Assembly (NCBI RefSeq): GCF_028372415.1
Contig: NC_092874.1
Coordinates: 118,803,244 to 118,867,243, forward strand
From: Notamacropus eugenii
Taxonomy: Eukaryota; Chordata; Mammalia; Diprotodontia; Macropodidae
DNA: 64,000 bases
Reading direction: 5' to 3'
Under the pieces are notes generated by a model, which was not told where the DNA came from, did no database searches, and was given only the letters and a program-made list of their open reading frames with translations. Each line of letters starts with the position of its first letter. Within the stretch, counting starts at the first letter, position 1. The translations under genes and the position numbers were made by a program. Shown here piece after piece: positions 1 to 10,435 of this stretch.

Positions 1-440
1 TTTGCTTGCCTTGTTCATTGCTAATGACTTTAGGGCCCCAGACCTGGGGAGGCCATCTGACTTCAGCTGAACAATAGATGACAGCACTCAGGCCTCCTAC
101 CTGGAGGCAAAGAGTGAAGGAGAAAGGAGATCATTGGGGAACTGGGTTAGGAGCTAAAGGATAAAGAGAGATCAGTTAGCAGAAACTTAAGGAGAATAGA
201 CCTGGGATGCCATTCTAGGGTTTGTGAGATGGAACCCCCTGCCATCCTCCCTGCCCCCCACCTAAGTCCAGAGCTTGAGGAAGGAAGAAGAAAGGAAGGA
301 TGGAATTCATTGCTGAGAACTGGGATATTAGGAAGGTGTCACTAAGATGGGAGAGGCTAGGACTTCTGGGAAAGTTCAACCAGCATGAAGTGGAGAAGCA
401 GGCTGAATCAAGGAGAATACAGATTTCTAAAAGAGTTATG
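1..440. other. Unassigned sequence
   Basis: No repeat family, RNA gene or coding signal recognised. Purine-rich around 270-300. The open frames on both strands are short and have no recognisable domain. Confidence 0.4.
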
Positions 441-444
441 CACA

Positions 445-905
445 GAAGCCTGGTTTCCTTCAAAACTCAGGTGAAGTGCTCCCTTCTACAGAAAGCCTCC
501 CCCTACTCAAGGGTCTTCCCTCCAAAATTACCTTGCACTTGTTTTGTATGTAATTTGTGAGTATATACACACAGACACACGTATATAGACATATGTAAAC
601 ACGTGTGTGCATAGATGTATACAATATATGCATATACTGCCTAGTAGATATGTATGTATGTATATATGCACATATATATGTTTATAAATGTGTGTGTATC
701 AGATATGACAGAAAAGTAGAATATAAGTTGCTTGAGGGCAGAGGCTGTCTTATAGTTTTTGCTCCAGATCTGAGCTCAAGGCCCGTGGGGATAAAATGAG
801 ATAATATATATAAAGTTCTTTGAAAATCTTAAACCTCTATATAAATATTAATTATTGTTATTATTGCCATTTTGTTGTGAACAAATGCTTGTTAATTGAT
901 CACTA
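445..905 (+). mobile_element. L2 LINE 3' end, interrupted
   Basis: The text runs through the typical L2 end: a tctacagaaagcc block, then ttgcttgagggcagaggctg, and finally aaatgcttgttaattgat. A tatg/tgtg-rich stretch (about 541-705) lies inside. About 770-866 is a SINE-like tail (gataaaatgagataatat, ctatataaat) that separates the last L2 words from the rest. Confidence 0.6.
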
Positions 906-921
906 TAGATATCAGACCTTT

Positions 922-3762
922 CTCTTTGTTGTTGTTTGTTCTATCTTTTTATGCTTATTTATTTATTTTTAGTTTTCAATATTCATTTCCACAAAATTTT
1001 GAGTTCCAAATTTTTCCCCACCTCTCCCCTCCCCCTCCCCAAAGCACCCTGCATTCTGATTACCCCTTCCTTCAATCTGCCCTCCCTTCTATCACACCCC
1101 TCCCTTCCCTCATCCCCATCTTCTCTCTTTTCTTCTAGGACAAGATAGATTTCTATACCCCATTACCTGTATTTCTTATTTCCCAGTTGTGTGCAAAAAC
1201 AATTCTCAACATTCATTCCTAAAACTTTGAGTTTCAACTCCTCTCCCCTCTTCCCTCCCTACCCATCCCCACTGAGAAAGCAAGCAATTCAATATAGGCT
1301 ATATATGTGGAGTTTTGCAAAAGACTTCCATAATAGTTATTTGTGTAAGGCTAATTACATTTTCCTCTATCCTATCCTGTCCCCCATTTATTCTATTTTC
1401 TCTTTTGTCCTTTTACCTCCCCAAAAGTGTTTACTTCTAATTACTCCTTCCTCCCATTTGCCCTCCCTTCTATCATCCTCCCCACAGCCCACTTAACCCT
1501 TTCTCCCCTACTTTCCTGTAGTATAAGATAGATTTTCATACCAAATTGAGTGAGCATGTTATTCCCTCCTTAAGCCATATGTGAAGAGAGCAAGCTTCAC
1601 TTTTTCCCTCTCACCTCCTCCCTTTTCTCCTCCATTGAAAAAGCTTTTTCTTGCTTCTTTTATGACAGATAATTTGCCCTATTCCATTTCTCCCTTCCTC
1701 TTCCCAATATGTTCCTCTCTCACCCCTTAATTTTATTTTTTAGACATCATTCCTTCTTATTCAACTCACTCAGTGCTCTCTGTCTATGTATATATGTGTA
1801 TCTGTGTGTCTGTGTGTGTGTGTGTGCATGTGTGTGTGTGTAATCCCTCCAACTACCCAAATATTGAGGAAAGTCATAAGAGTTACAAATATTATCTTTC
1901 CATGTAGGAATGTAAACAGTTCAACTTTAGACAGTCCCTTATGACTTCTCCTCCCTATTTACCTTTTCATGTTTCTCTTGAGTCTTGTGTTTGAAAGTCA
2001 AATTTTCTTTTCAGCTCTGGCCTTTCCATCAGAATGCTTAAAAGTCCTCTATTTCATTGAATGACCATTTTCCCCACTGAAGTATAATACTCAGTTTTGC
2101 TGGTTAGGTGATTCTTGGTTTTAATCCCAGTTCCTTTGACTTCTGGAATATCATATTTCAAGTCCTTTTATCCCTTAATGTAGAAGTTGCTAGATCTTGT
2201 GTTATTCGGATTGTATTTCCACAATACTCAAAATGTTTCTTTCTAACTGCTTGCAATATTTTCTCCTTGACCTGGGAACTCTGGAATTTGGCTACAATAT
2301 TCCTAGGAGTTTCTCTTTTCAGATCTCTATCAGGAGATGATCAGTGGATTCTTTCAATATTTATTTTGCCCTCTGGTTCTAGAATATCAGGGCAGTTTTC
2401 TTTGATAATTTCATGAAAGATGATGTCTAGGCTCTTTTTTTTTTTATCATGGCTTTCAGGTAGTCCCATAATTTTTAAATTGTCTCTCCTGGATCTATTT
2501 TCCAAGTAAGTTATTTTTCCAATGAGATATTTCACATTATCTTCTATTTTTTCCTTCTTTTGGTTTTGTTTTGTAATTTCTTGGTTTCTCATAAAATCAT
2601 AAGCTTCCATCTGCTCCATTCTAATTTTTAAAGAACAATTTTCTTCAATGATCTTTTGAGCCTTCTTTTCCATTTGGCTAATTCTGCTTTTTAAAGCATT
2701 CTTCTCCTCATTGGATTTTTGGACCTCTTTTGCCAATTAAGTTAGCCTACTTTAAAAGCTATTATTTTCTTCATCATTTTTGGGTCTCCTTTAGCAAACT
2801 GTTGACTTGCTTTTCATGATTTTCTTGCATCACTCTCATTTCTCTTCCCAATTTTTCCTCCACCTCTCTTACTTGATTTTCAAAATCCTTTTTGAGCTCT
2901 TCCATGGCCTGAGACCATTGTATATTTGTTTTGGAGGTTTTGGATGCAGAAGCCTTGACTTAGGACTTCCTCTGATGGCATGTGTTATTTTTCCTCATCA
3001 GAAAGGATGGAAGAAAATACCAAGAAAGTAGCCTTCTATAGTCCTATTTTTTCCCCCTTTTGGGGGCATTTTCCCAGCTAGTTACTTGACTTTTCAGTCC
3101 TTTGTCAAGAGGAGGGTATACTTTGGAGACCTGTAAGGTCTCAGTTCCTCCAAAGTGGCACAATCAAGGGAGAGGAGCTTACTCCTCTCCTGGCCTGTGC
3201 TCTGGTCTGGAAGCAACCAAAAGCACTCTGTTCTGCCCAGGTTCTGCCAGCAGGGTTCCCTCTCCAGAGCCAACCCCAGCTCTACCACCAGTACTCTTCC
3301 ATAATCCAGGGGAGCCACTCAGGACTGAGATCCAGATCAGCTGCTCAATTCCCCCAGGGTCTTTAAGCAGAGAGCTCCAAAAATGGATACTGCCACTGCA
3401 GTGATTGCTGCTGGTGGATCCAGACTGCATTCCCTTCTCACTCAGGTGAAAGAACTTTCTCACTGACCTTTGAAGCTGTCTTTGGCATTTATGGATTGAA
3501 CAATCTAGGAACTACTGCTGCTGATGGCATCCTGAAGTCTGTTCCAATCCTGTCCCTGCTGTGCCGAGCAGCCCGATGTGATAGACCTTTCCTATTGGCC
3601 TTCCAGGCTGTCTTGGGGTGGAAATCTCTTTCACTCTGTCGTTTTGTGGCTTCTGATGCTCTAGAATTTGTTTAGAGTCATTTTTACAGGTATTTTATGG
3701 GCTATGGGGGGAGCTTCTACAGGTCCATCTTTCTACTCCACTATCTTGTCTCTGCCCCCCTT
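922..3762 (-). mobile_element. HAL1 (half-L1) element, full length, copy 1
   Basis: Read on the minus strand: an L1-like 5' UTR (3762 to about 3000), an ORF1 region (about 2960-2110), then directly a long purine-rich 3' UTR and an A-rich tail ending near 922. There is no ORF2. A 14-bp target duplication flanks it: gatatcagacctt(t) at 908-921 and gatatcagactttt at 3763-3776, so the copy looks complete at both ends. HAL1 elements are known nonautonomous L1 derivatives that keep ORF1 and rely on another LINE for reverse transcriptase; I infer that class from three independent copies here with the same layout. Confidence 0.8.
2110..2935 (-). pseudogene. HAL1 ORF1 (L1 ORF1p-like RNA-binding protein), broken
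   Basis: The longest open piece is 2341-2736 (131 codons). It contains a coiled-coil region rich in E/K/Q (NEEKNALKSRISQMEKK) followed by the start of the RNA-binding domain (ENRSRRDNLKIMGLPESH), both typical of L1 ORF1p, which coats LINE RNA as a trimer. An in-frame TGA follows NIERIH, where copy 2 continues into the C-terminal domain. N-terminal coiled-coil coding continues out of frame towards 2935. It is a relic and not expected to make protein. Confidence 0.75.
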
Positions 3763-3964
3763 GATATCAGACTTTTCAAGGGAAAAAAAACAGGTCACTG
3801 TGGGGAGGAGGGAAGCAGAGGGAGGGAGGTTCCTTGAAGTCTTTTCTAATTTTTTTCTCCTGAATAAATTGTATACATCAAAATATTTTTATATTGATGG
3901 ATCAGATGGTTATAGTAAAATCCTCTTATTTTGGTGTACAACGTTTATTTGCCCATAAAATGTT

Positions 3965-4195
3965 TGAAAGGCAGTGTGGTATGGTAAAAAATGTGGGACT
4001 TGGAGTCAGGAGACACCTGGGTTAGAACTCTGATTCTGACACAAATATTTTAAGTAAGCCTCCGTTTCCCTAACTGTAGGATGGAATAGATAGTACTTGT
4101 GGTACCTGCCTTATAAAGTTGTCCTGAGGAATTAAAGTATGTAAAGCTGTATATATAAATGTCAGGCACTATTATGAGTTCTTAAAACTATGCAG
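3965..4195 (+). mobile_element. MIR/CORE-SINE, tRNA-headed
   Basis: tRNA-related head (acttggagtcaggagacacc), then the cctccgtttccctaactgta block and an aaagctgtatatataaatg tail. Old and diverged. Confidence 0.65.
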
Positions 4196-4202
4196 TAGAG
4201 AC

Positions 4203-5632
4203 ACCATATACAAAGATAACCTCCAAATGAATATGATAAAAAGGGTCCCATTATAATCAAATTAGAAGAGAAAAGAAGAAATTGCCTTTTGTATCTATGG
4301 ATAGAGGAAAAGTTCATGATTAAACAAATGATAGGGAAGATAATAAAAGAAATATGAACAATTTTGGTTATGTAAAATTAAGAAGATTTTTTCAAATCTA
4401 ATATAGTAAAAATTTAAAAGGTAGCAGGTGACTAGGGGTAAAAAAAATCCTATGTAATGAATGTCTCTGAATGAGGTCTCATTTCCAAAATATAAAAGGA
4501 AGTGACTCAAATTTATAAGACTAATAGCCATTCCCCAATATATAAATGGTCCTAGGATATTAACAGTTTTCCACGAAAGAAATTCATGCTATCAGTCATA
4601 TTGAAGAACGATCTAAATCACTATTAATTTAATAAATGCAAATTAAAGCCACTTTGAGGTTCTACCTCACACCTATCAGACTGGCAAAGATGATAAAAGA
4701 TAAAACTGATAAATGTTGGTGGAGTTGTGGGAAAATAGGTATCCATCTACTTGTGTACTCTTGGTGAAGCTGTGAACTGATCCAGCCATTCTGGAAAGCA
4801 ATTTGGAACTATGTCCAGAAAGTTACCAAATTGTATGTACTTTTTGATGCAGCTGTACCACTATGTGGTCAATACTCCCAAAGAAATCAAAGAAAAAGGA
4901 AAAGAACACAAATATACATAAGGACTTATAGCTGTTCTTTTCATAGTAGCCAAAAACTGGAAACTAAGGTGATGAACTCTATTGCAGAATGGCTAAACAA
5001 ATTGTGGTAAATGAATATAATGTGAAGGAAAGTAGGAAAATCTATGAATTAATACACAGGGAAATGAGTCTAAAGAATGATTTAGACAAGAATAACAACA
5101 TTACAAATGAAAATAAACTTTAAAAGACTTTAGAACTCTGAGCAGATCAATAAACTAGGAGTCCATAAGAATGAAGATGAGTAGGATGTTTTCAGAAAAA
5201 CCTGGAAAGGCTTACTTGAACTCAAGTAAAGTGAAGTTAGCAAAACCAGAACAGTGAACACAGTAACAGTAACATTGTACAATGGTCAACTATGAATGAC
5301 TTAGCCTGTTGTCAGCAATACAATGATCCAAGTCAATTCTGAAAGACTTATGATGAAAAATACTTGCTACCTCCAGAGAAAGAACTAATGGAGTCTGAAT
5401 ATGGATCAAAGTATATCCTTGTTTTACTTTATTTTTCTGGGATTTTTTGAGGGGGGTCCTGTGTTTTGCAACATGGCTAATATGGAAATATGTGTTGCAT
5501 GAAGGCACATGTGTAATCTATATTGAATTGGTTACTGTCTCAGGAAGGGAGAAAATGAGAGAATTTGAAAGTCAAAACTTTTTAAATGAAACTTAAAAAT
5601 TATTCTTATGTGTAATTTGAAAAAGTATAAAC
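4203..5632 (+). mobile_element. L1 3' end (ORF2 C-terminus and 3' UTR), 5' truncated
   Basis: Text matches the end of marsupial L1 ORF2: gccattccccaatatataaa, the block around cacacctatcagactggcaa, ccattctggaaagcaatttg. The 3' UTR follows (tacaatgatccaagtcaatt, ccagagaaagaactaatgga) and a short A/T-rich end. The reading frame is broken throughout. About 1.4 kb of a roughly 6-7 kb element is present. Confidence 0.8.
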
Positions 5633-5639
5633 ATTCTCA

Positions 5640-5970
5640 TATCTTAAAAAATGAAGATGAAAAACTCCACTCAACTCCTGACAGAAAGGTGATGAACTTT
5701 AAATGAGGAAAGGGACATACATTTGTTGGATATACCTTAAATGGCAATTTGTTTTGGCTGACTATCAAAGGCTTTTATTTTTCAAGTTTGTTTTTTTTTA
5801 ATTACTTCAATGGGAGAGCAAAGAGTAGTGGGAAGAACAGATTAATTTTTTTAATGTTTGTTTATTGAAAAGGTAAAAATTATAAACTATTTTAAATAGA
5901 AAAAGGCATTATCCTCATTCATTGAAATCATGTGGTACAGCATAACTCTCTGGCTTTAAGTCTAACTGTG
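5640..5970. other. Unassigned AT-rich sequence
   Basis: AT-rich, with a T-run near 5790. No family or coding signal recognised. Confidence 0.4.
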
Positions 5971-5971
5971 A

Positions 5972-6228
5972 GTTAGCTGACAGTAAGGTTTCCCAGTGGA
6001 TAGAGCACTGGACCTGGAGTCAGGAAAACCTGAATTCAAATCCATCTTAAGATACTTACTAACTGTGAGACCCTGGGCAAATCTCTTAACCTCTATCTGC
6101 CTCATCTATAAAACTAGGACAATATTAGCATCTACCTTGCAGGGTTGTTCTGAGGATTAAATGAAATAATATTTGTAAAGTGTTTTGCCAACCTTTAAAG
6201 TCCTTAGTTTCTACTGTTATTATATTTG
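5972..6228 (+). mobile_element. MIR/CORE-SINE, tRNA-headed, near full length
   Basis: Head ggatagagcactggacctgg, B-box-like aattcaaatcc, then ctgtgagaccctgggcaaat, the ctcatctataaaactagg block, gggttgttctgaggattaaa, and the aatatttgtaaagtgttttg tail. Confidence 0.8.
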
Positions 6229-6229
6229 T

Positions 6230-6520
6230 TGTCTCTGAAGTGTGTCTCAAAAGACTGAAAATACAAAGAGCCCTGGAGGTAGTACCTAGTTGTTCCTCTT
6301 AATTTGGGGAACAAAGAGTTTATGAGACTGCTGGTTCAAAAAGCTCTGGAGGAGGAGGATTAGGAACAATCCCAAAGATTTTCTGAAGTTCATAGTTTAC
6401 AGATTTTGTAGCCTATATGTGCCATTAATGTAGGCATTCCTCCTTTTAATTCTTTACTTTATCCAATAATGAGCACTTTATCTGATTAACGCTGAGAAGT
6501 GCACTAAACCCAGAAAATAC
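6230..6520. other. Unassigned sequence
   Basis: No family recognised; no coding signal. Confidence 0.35.
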
Positions 6521-6524
6521 AATC

Positions 6525-6655
6525 AAATCACAGATCTTAGTGTTGGAGGGGACCTCAAGGCATTACCTGTGCCAGCCTCCTGCCAGCAGTCAGCTGGGAT
6601 GTCACTATCCCCATGTGGCACATGAGCAGTAAATGGAGGTAATACCTGGTACAGC
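6525..6655 (-). mobile_element. Possible THER1/MIR3-type fragment
   Basis: Opening words (cacagatcttagtgttggag, gggacctcaag) resemble the reverse of a THER1/MIR3 3' end; the remainder is too diverged to follow. Confidence 0.35.
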
Positions 6656-7024
6656 TATGTGACTGCTAGCAACTTGCTGATTTTTGTGTTTTATGATAAC
6701 AGCCATGGTTTGTTTTTTTTTTTATTTTTATTTCAAGTTGGGTTCTTTTTTGGGGGGGATGGAGGATGTTTTTCTCCTGCTCACAAACCATCCCAAACTA
6801 ACTATTGCCAGAATCCCCCAAAGGTCAACAGCTTGAAGTTCCATTTGCAGCAAAATATGAAAAACATTGAAATGAAATTCAATTACTCCATTTGTATTTA
6901 TTGCCCAAATCAAATATAATTTAAAATGTGCCTACCAAATACAATCCTTTTATGAGCAAGGAGATACAAGACATATTTTCATGTTTCTGAGCTAACAAAG
7001 TGAATTTAGAAGCACAAACTAAAA

Positions 7025-7572
7025 GCAATTCACATTTATGAAGTCTAGAGCACACCTATATTATTACCTCATTTTGCTGATGAGGAAGTTGAGGCTTGGA
7101 AAGAATGAATGATTTGCCCATGGTCATCATTACTTTTCCTCATACATCACATTCCATTCCCTCTTTCTGTGTTCTTGTATTGGCTGTCACCTATAACTGG
7201 AACGCACTCGCTCCTCACCTTTGATTCCTCAAACTTCTGGTTTTCTTCAAGATTAAGCTTTAGGGTCAATTTCTACATAAAGCCAAGGCTTCCTGGTAAC
7301 TCCTCCCCTTCCCTCCAATGTACTCCCTCCCAAAATTACTTTGTATTCATTTTCAAGGTATTAGGTATATACTTATTTATGTACATATTATAATTATGAC
7401 CTTCTTGAGGTCAAGGACTGTCTTTGTATCCAGAGTTTGTAGCAAACATCTGGCACATGGTAGGTGCTTAATAAATGCTTGTTGGTTAGCTGATTAAAAA
7501 AGGTCAGATCCAGGATCTGAATCAAAGGATCCTAACCTCAAGGTTATATTTCTACTATGCCTTAGATGCCTG
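7025..7572 (-). mobile_element. MIR-type SINE split by an L2 end
   Basis: 7025-7114 carries the reverse MIR middle (ttgctgatgaggaagttgag, gatttgcccatggtc). 7498-7572 carries the reverse tRNA head (aggatctgaatcaaaggatc, tatttctactatgcc). The L2 fragment 7115-7497 sits between, so the L2 appears to have landed in this SINE. Confidence 0.55.
7115..7497 (+). mobile_element. L2 LINE 3' end
   Basis: C-terminal RT remnant and 3' UTR: aagccaaggcttcctggtaa, cttgaggtcaaggactgtct, ctggcacatggtaggtgctt, then aataaatgcttgttgg. Classic L2 terminus. Confidence 0.75.
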
Positions 7573-7574
7573 TT

Positions 7575-8100
7575 TTAAAAGAAATTAAATTAAAAATTAA
7601 ATTTAAATTTAAAAATTAAATATTTTATGTACTTTAATTCTCTCCCAAATTTCCAGGTTTAACATCTCCTTTCCAGTTAAAAAGAAAAAAAAAACTGTCC
7701 AGAGTTGTAAGGACTACACTAACCCTTCCTCTTCTCTCTTGTACCATCCTTCAGGTAGTGACAGCAAAGTACCCTCAGACCTATTGTCCTGAAGGCATCA
7801 AAAACTACTTTATGACAAATACAATGATAGACAAGAATAAAAGCTATTTGCTCCTCTGTCCCTATCGCTTCAAAATTTGCAGTAAGTTACCATTTCTCAG
7901 TGGAATACAGGTTACTTACTGATCAAAGAAATCCAGAACTAAGCCATCTTTGGCTATGATTTCAAGAAACACATTGTGGTCTATATAAGGGAAATAACAG
8001 TCCAATCCTGCTGTATTTTGTTCTGGTCAGAACATATTTAGAGTTGTCTTCAAATCTGTGTACCACATTGTAAGGAAAACATGATAGAGAAAGTGAACTG
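7575..8100. other. Unassigned sequence with AT-rich block
   Basis: 7577-7625 is an A/T block of aaatt repeats. The rest shows no recognised family or gene. Confidence 0.4.
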
Positions 8101-8104
8101 AAAA

Positions 8105-8480
8105 GAGTGGAAATTTGTCAGGAATGGTGGAGGTTTAGCTTGGAGAAAAGAAATCTTAGTCAGGAGAACAAGGTAGCTGTCTTTAAATATTTGAAGATTC
8201 GCCATGTAGAAAGATTAAACTTGTTCTTCTTGAACATACAATACAAGACTAAGAAACATGGATGCAAGTCACAGAGAGGCAGATTTTAGCTGGCTATAAG
8301 GAAAATCTTCCAGAACTGTCCCAAAATTGAATGGATGGTCTCAAGAACTAGAGAGGTCCCCATTATTGAAATTCTTCAACCAAAGAGAGGGTTCCTGTTC
8401 AGGTTGAGATTGGAATAGTTGAACTGGAGATGCTTTCTGGCTATAAGATTCTGTAATTTTGTGAATCTCTAATGTATTTC
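8105..8480 (+). mobile_element. L3/CR1 LINE 3' end
   Basis: Contains the CR1/L3 run agctgtctttaaatatttga, gattttagctggctataagg, ttgaatggatggtctcaaga and attgaaattcttcaaccaaa, which encodes the end of a CR1-clade RT in other copies. Confidence 0.65.
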
Positions 8481-8588
8481 CTACTCCTGACCAAGATGAG
8501 CTATCTATTCCATGTGTTATGATTATCAGGTAATGGATTTCACTTCCAGTAAATCCCAATAAAGAGCTTTAAAAAATAAATTGGTCAT

Positions 8589-8882
8589 GCCAGGCATGGT
8601 GGCACACAACTGTAATCCCTACTGCCAGTAGTCAAAGGCTTTAGCTCTCTTAGGCTAGAAGTTCTGAGCTCCTGTGGGTTAAGCCGATTGAGTGCATGCA
8701 CAGTTTAGCACTAATATGGTAAGCCCCTCGGAGGTTGAGAGTGGATAAGGCTAAAGAGGGCCCAAGTTGGGATGAACTGTTGCAGGTCAGAAATGGAGTT
8801 GGTCAGAGTTTTCATTCTGATCAGCCAAGCCTTTGCGTGGCCCCTGGACTGCTTTATCTTTGTGCAAAATATAGACACCTAG
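8589..8882 (+). pseudogene. 7SL RNA (signal recognition particle RNA) pseudogene, near full length
   Basis: The whole stretch aligns by eye with 7SL RNA from its first bases (gccaggcatggtggcacaca against gccgggcgcggtggcgcg) through helix 5 (taagccgattgagtgcatgc), the S domain (agaaatggagttggtcagag, ttctgatcag) to the 3' part (actgc...gcaaaatatagacacct). 7SL is the RNA scaffold of the particle that targets secretory proteins to the ER. Substitutions are scattered, including inside conserved helices, and the Alu-domain start is altered, so this is a retrocopy and not a working gene. Because it reaches past the Alu domain, an Alu-type SINE is excluded. Confidence 0.8.
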
Positions 8883-9074
8883 CCTTTAAAAAAGGAATTG
8901 GTTTCCCTTTTTTAAGGCTGAACTTCTAAAAGTCCTGGAATGATGCAGTCTCTAAAGAACTGTTCTTGGTGAAGTAAACAGCCTATTGCCAATGAGGAAG
9001 CAAGAAACAGAAGTTGAGGAAAAAGACATCAAAGAAACGTGTGAGCAATACAGGCTGATCTAGTCTCAAGAATG

Positions 9075-9241
9075 AGGGATGACTGAAAGACAGCATGGCA
9101 TGGGGTTAGAGTACTGTACTGAGAATATGGAATACCTGAGTTTGAATCCTGCATCAGAAACTTTATCTAGGTATCCCTGGGCAAGTCATTTCAGTTTCCC
9201 CAGTATCAGTTTCCTTAGATGTAAAATGGGGATAATAATAG
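9075..9241 (+). mobile_element. tRNA-headed SINE fragment
   Basis: agcatggcatggggttagag, tgagtttgaatcctgcatca, atccctgggcaagtcatttc and atgtaaaatggggataataa in order; cut off at the join with the next L2 fragment. Confidence 0.65.
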
Positions 9242-9345
9242 TCAACAAGTATTTCAGTGCCTACTGTATGTCAGGCACTGTGTTAAGCACAGGGAGTACA
9301 GAGAAGAGCAAAAGCAACCCCTGCTCTCAAGGATTATACATGGTA
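9242..9345 (-). mobile_element. L2 3' terminus
   Basis: Reverse L2 end: gtatgtcaggcactgtgtta and cccctgctctcaaggattat. It is followed by a G-run at 9348-9359. Confidence 0.65.
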
Positions 9346-9359
9346 GTGGGGGGGGGGGG

Positions 9360-10135
9360 CAGGAAGAAGGAGATATAATATGTAAATAACCTATCTACTT
9401 TAGAAACCTGAAAGCCCTCTGTCAATATTATAGGCAACCTAGATGGTACTTCATTAGTATTCTTTCAAAATCAAAAGAGACCAAGGAAGGCCCAGGTGGC
9501 AAATTTACGGAACTTTACCAAGAGCTCCACAGGGCTAGCAGAGCCGTATCAGTGAGATCACAAATTCTTTTGAGGATTTGAGCAAACAGTTTTTATTCTT
9601 GCCCATCGTTGTAGCCTTACAGTAAAGGAGTTTGGAGTGCCCTCAGGAAAACAGGCCAGAGAGTGCTTTGCTGTCTCCTTGAAAGATGGCATAGGAGAGA
9701 AAGGGAAGGACTAGTTGGAAATTTACCATCCAAGGAAGAATTCCCATCTCTCAGCATAGTCCAGAACTCAGTTTGGGTTGACTATTTATAATCTGATTAA
9801 ATCCCTTTTACACCCATTATGACCTGTCAAGGCTCTGAAGAGAATGGAGAAATGGGACTTTGGACAGATCCATTCTGATATCAGGGAGAAAGTAAGGAAA
9901 GACTTGGAACATGGGGTACCACAGTCAGGTACCAGAGAGTCAGGGAATAACTTGAGGGCCCCAGTCCCTGAGAGGAAGACCCTGAAACAGGGGAAGAAAG
10001 GTTCAAAAAAAGAAGGATAGGAGAGCCTGACAAAAAGTACACCTCTCTGATTTTGTTTGGCCTAGGGCTGGCCCTGGTACTGTTGAGTTATGAGAAAGAG
10101 GGTGGCTGTTACAGGAAAGTGAGAGATCACAGTCA
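9360..10135. other. Unassigned sequence
   Basis: No repeat family or coding signal recognised in about 780 bases; purine-rich around 9680-9720 and 9960-10030. Confidence 0.4.
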
Positions 10136-10137
10136 GT

Positions 10138-10338
10138 GTATGAAACGCAGTATAGTACAGTGGAAAGGAACCCTGGACTTGGGTTCTAGTCCCAGCTAAT
10201 TTGCTAGGTTCATTGGGCAATTTTACTTTATTTCTACACTCCTCAGTTTTACCATCTGTAAAATGAAAGGGTTAGACTAGTTGTTCTCTAAAATCCCAGA
10301 TATAAAAAAACACCTCTGTCATTCTATGGAAGGATCTC
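10138..10338 (+). mobile_element. THER1/MIR3-type SINE
   Basis: gcagtatagtacagtggaaa head, gacttgggttctagtcccag, ctcagttttaccatctgtaa, then ggttagactagttgttctct and tcattctatgg end. Confidence 0.7.
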
Positions 10339-10369
10339 AATTCTCCCCTTTGCATTCCAGCCAAATGAA

Positions 10370-10432
10370 TAAGCATTTATTATTCATCTACTGCATGCCA
10401 GGCTTTCAGTGAGGATGAACACAAGGACAACC
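10370..10432 (-). mobile_element. L2 3' terminus fragment
   Basis: Reverse L2 words aataagcatttattattcat and actgcatgccaggct only. Confidence 0.5.
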
Positions 10433-10435
10433 ACC

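Noticed and set aside
922-3762. Reading the HAL1 copies as ordinary L1s that lost ORF2
   Set aside because: All three copies lack ORF2 at the same place while keeping both ends, which fits a family trait better than three separate deletions.
8589-8720. Alu-type SINE or primate contamination
   Set aside because: Similarity continues through the S domain of 7SL RNA and is too diverged for Alu; surrounding DNA is marsupial-like.
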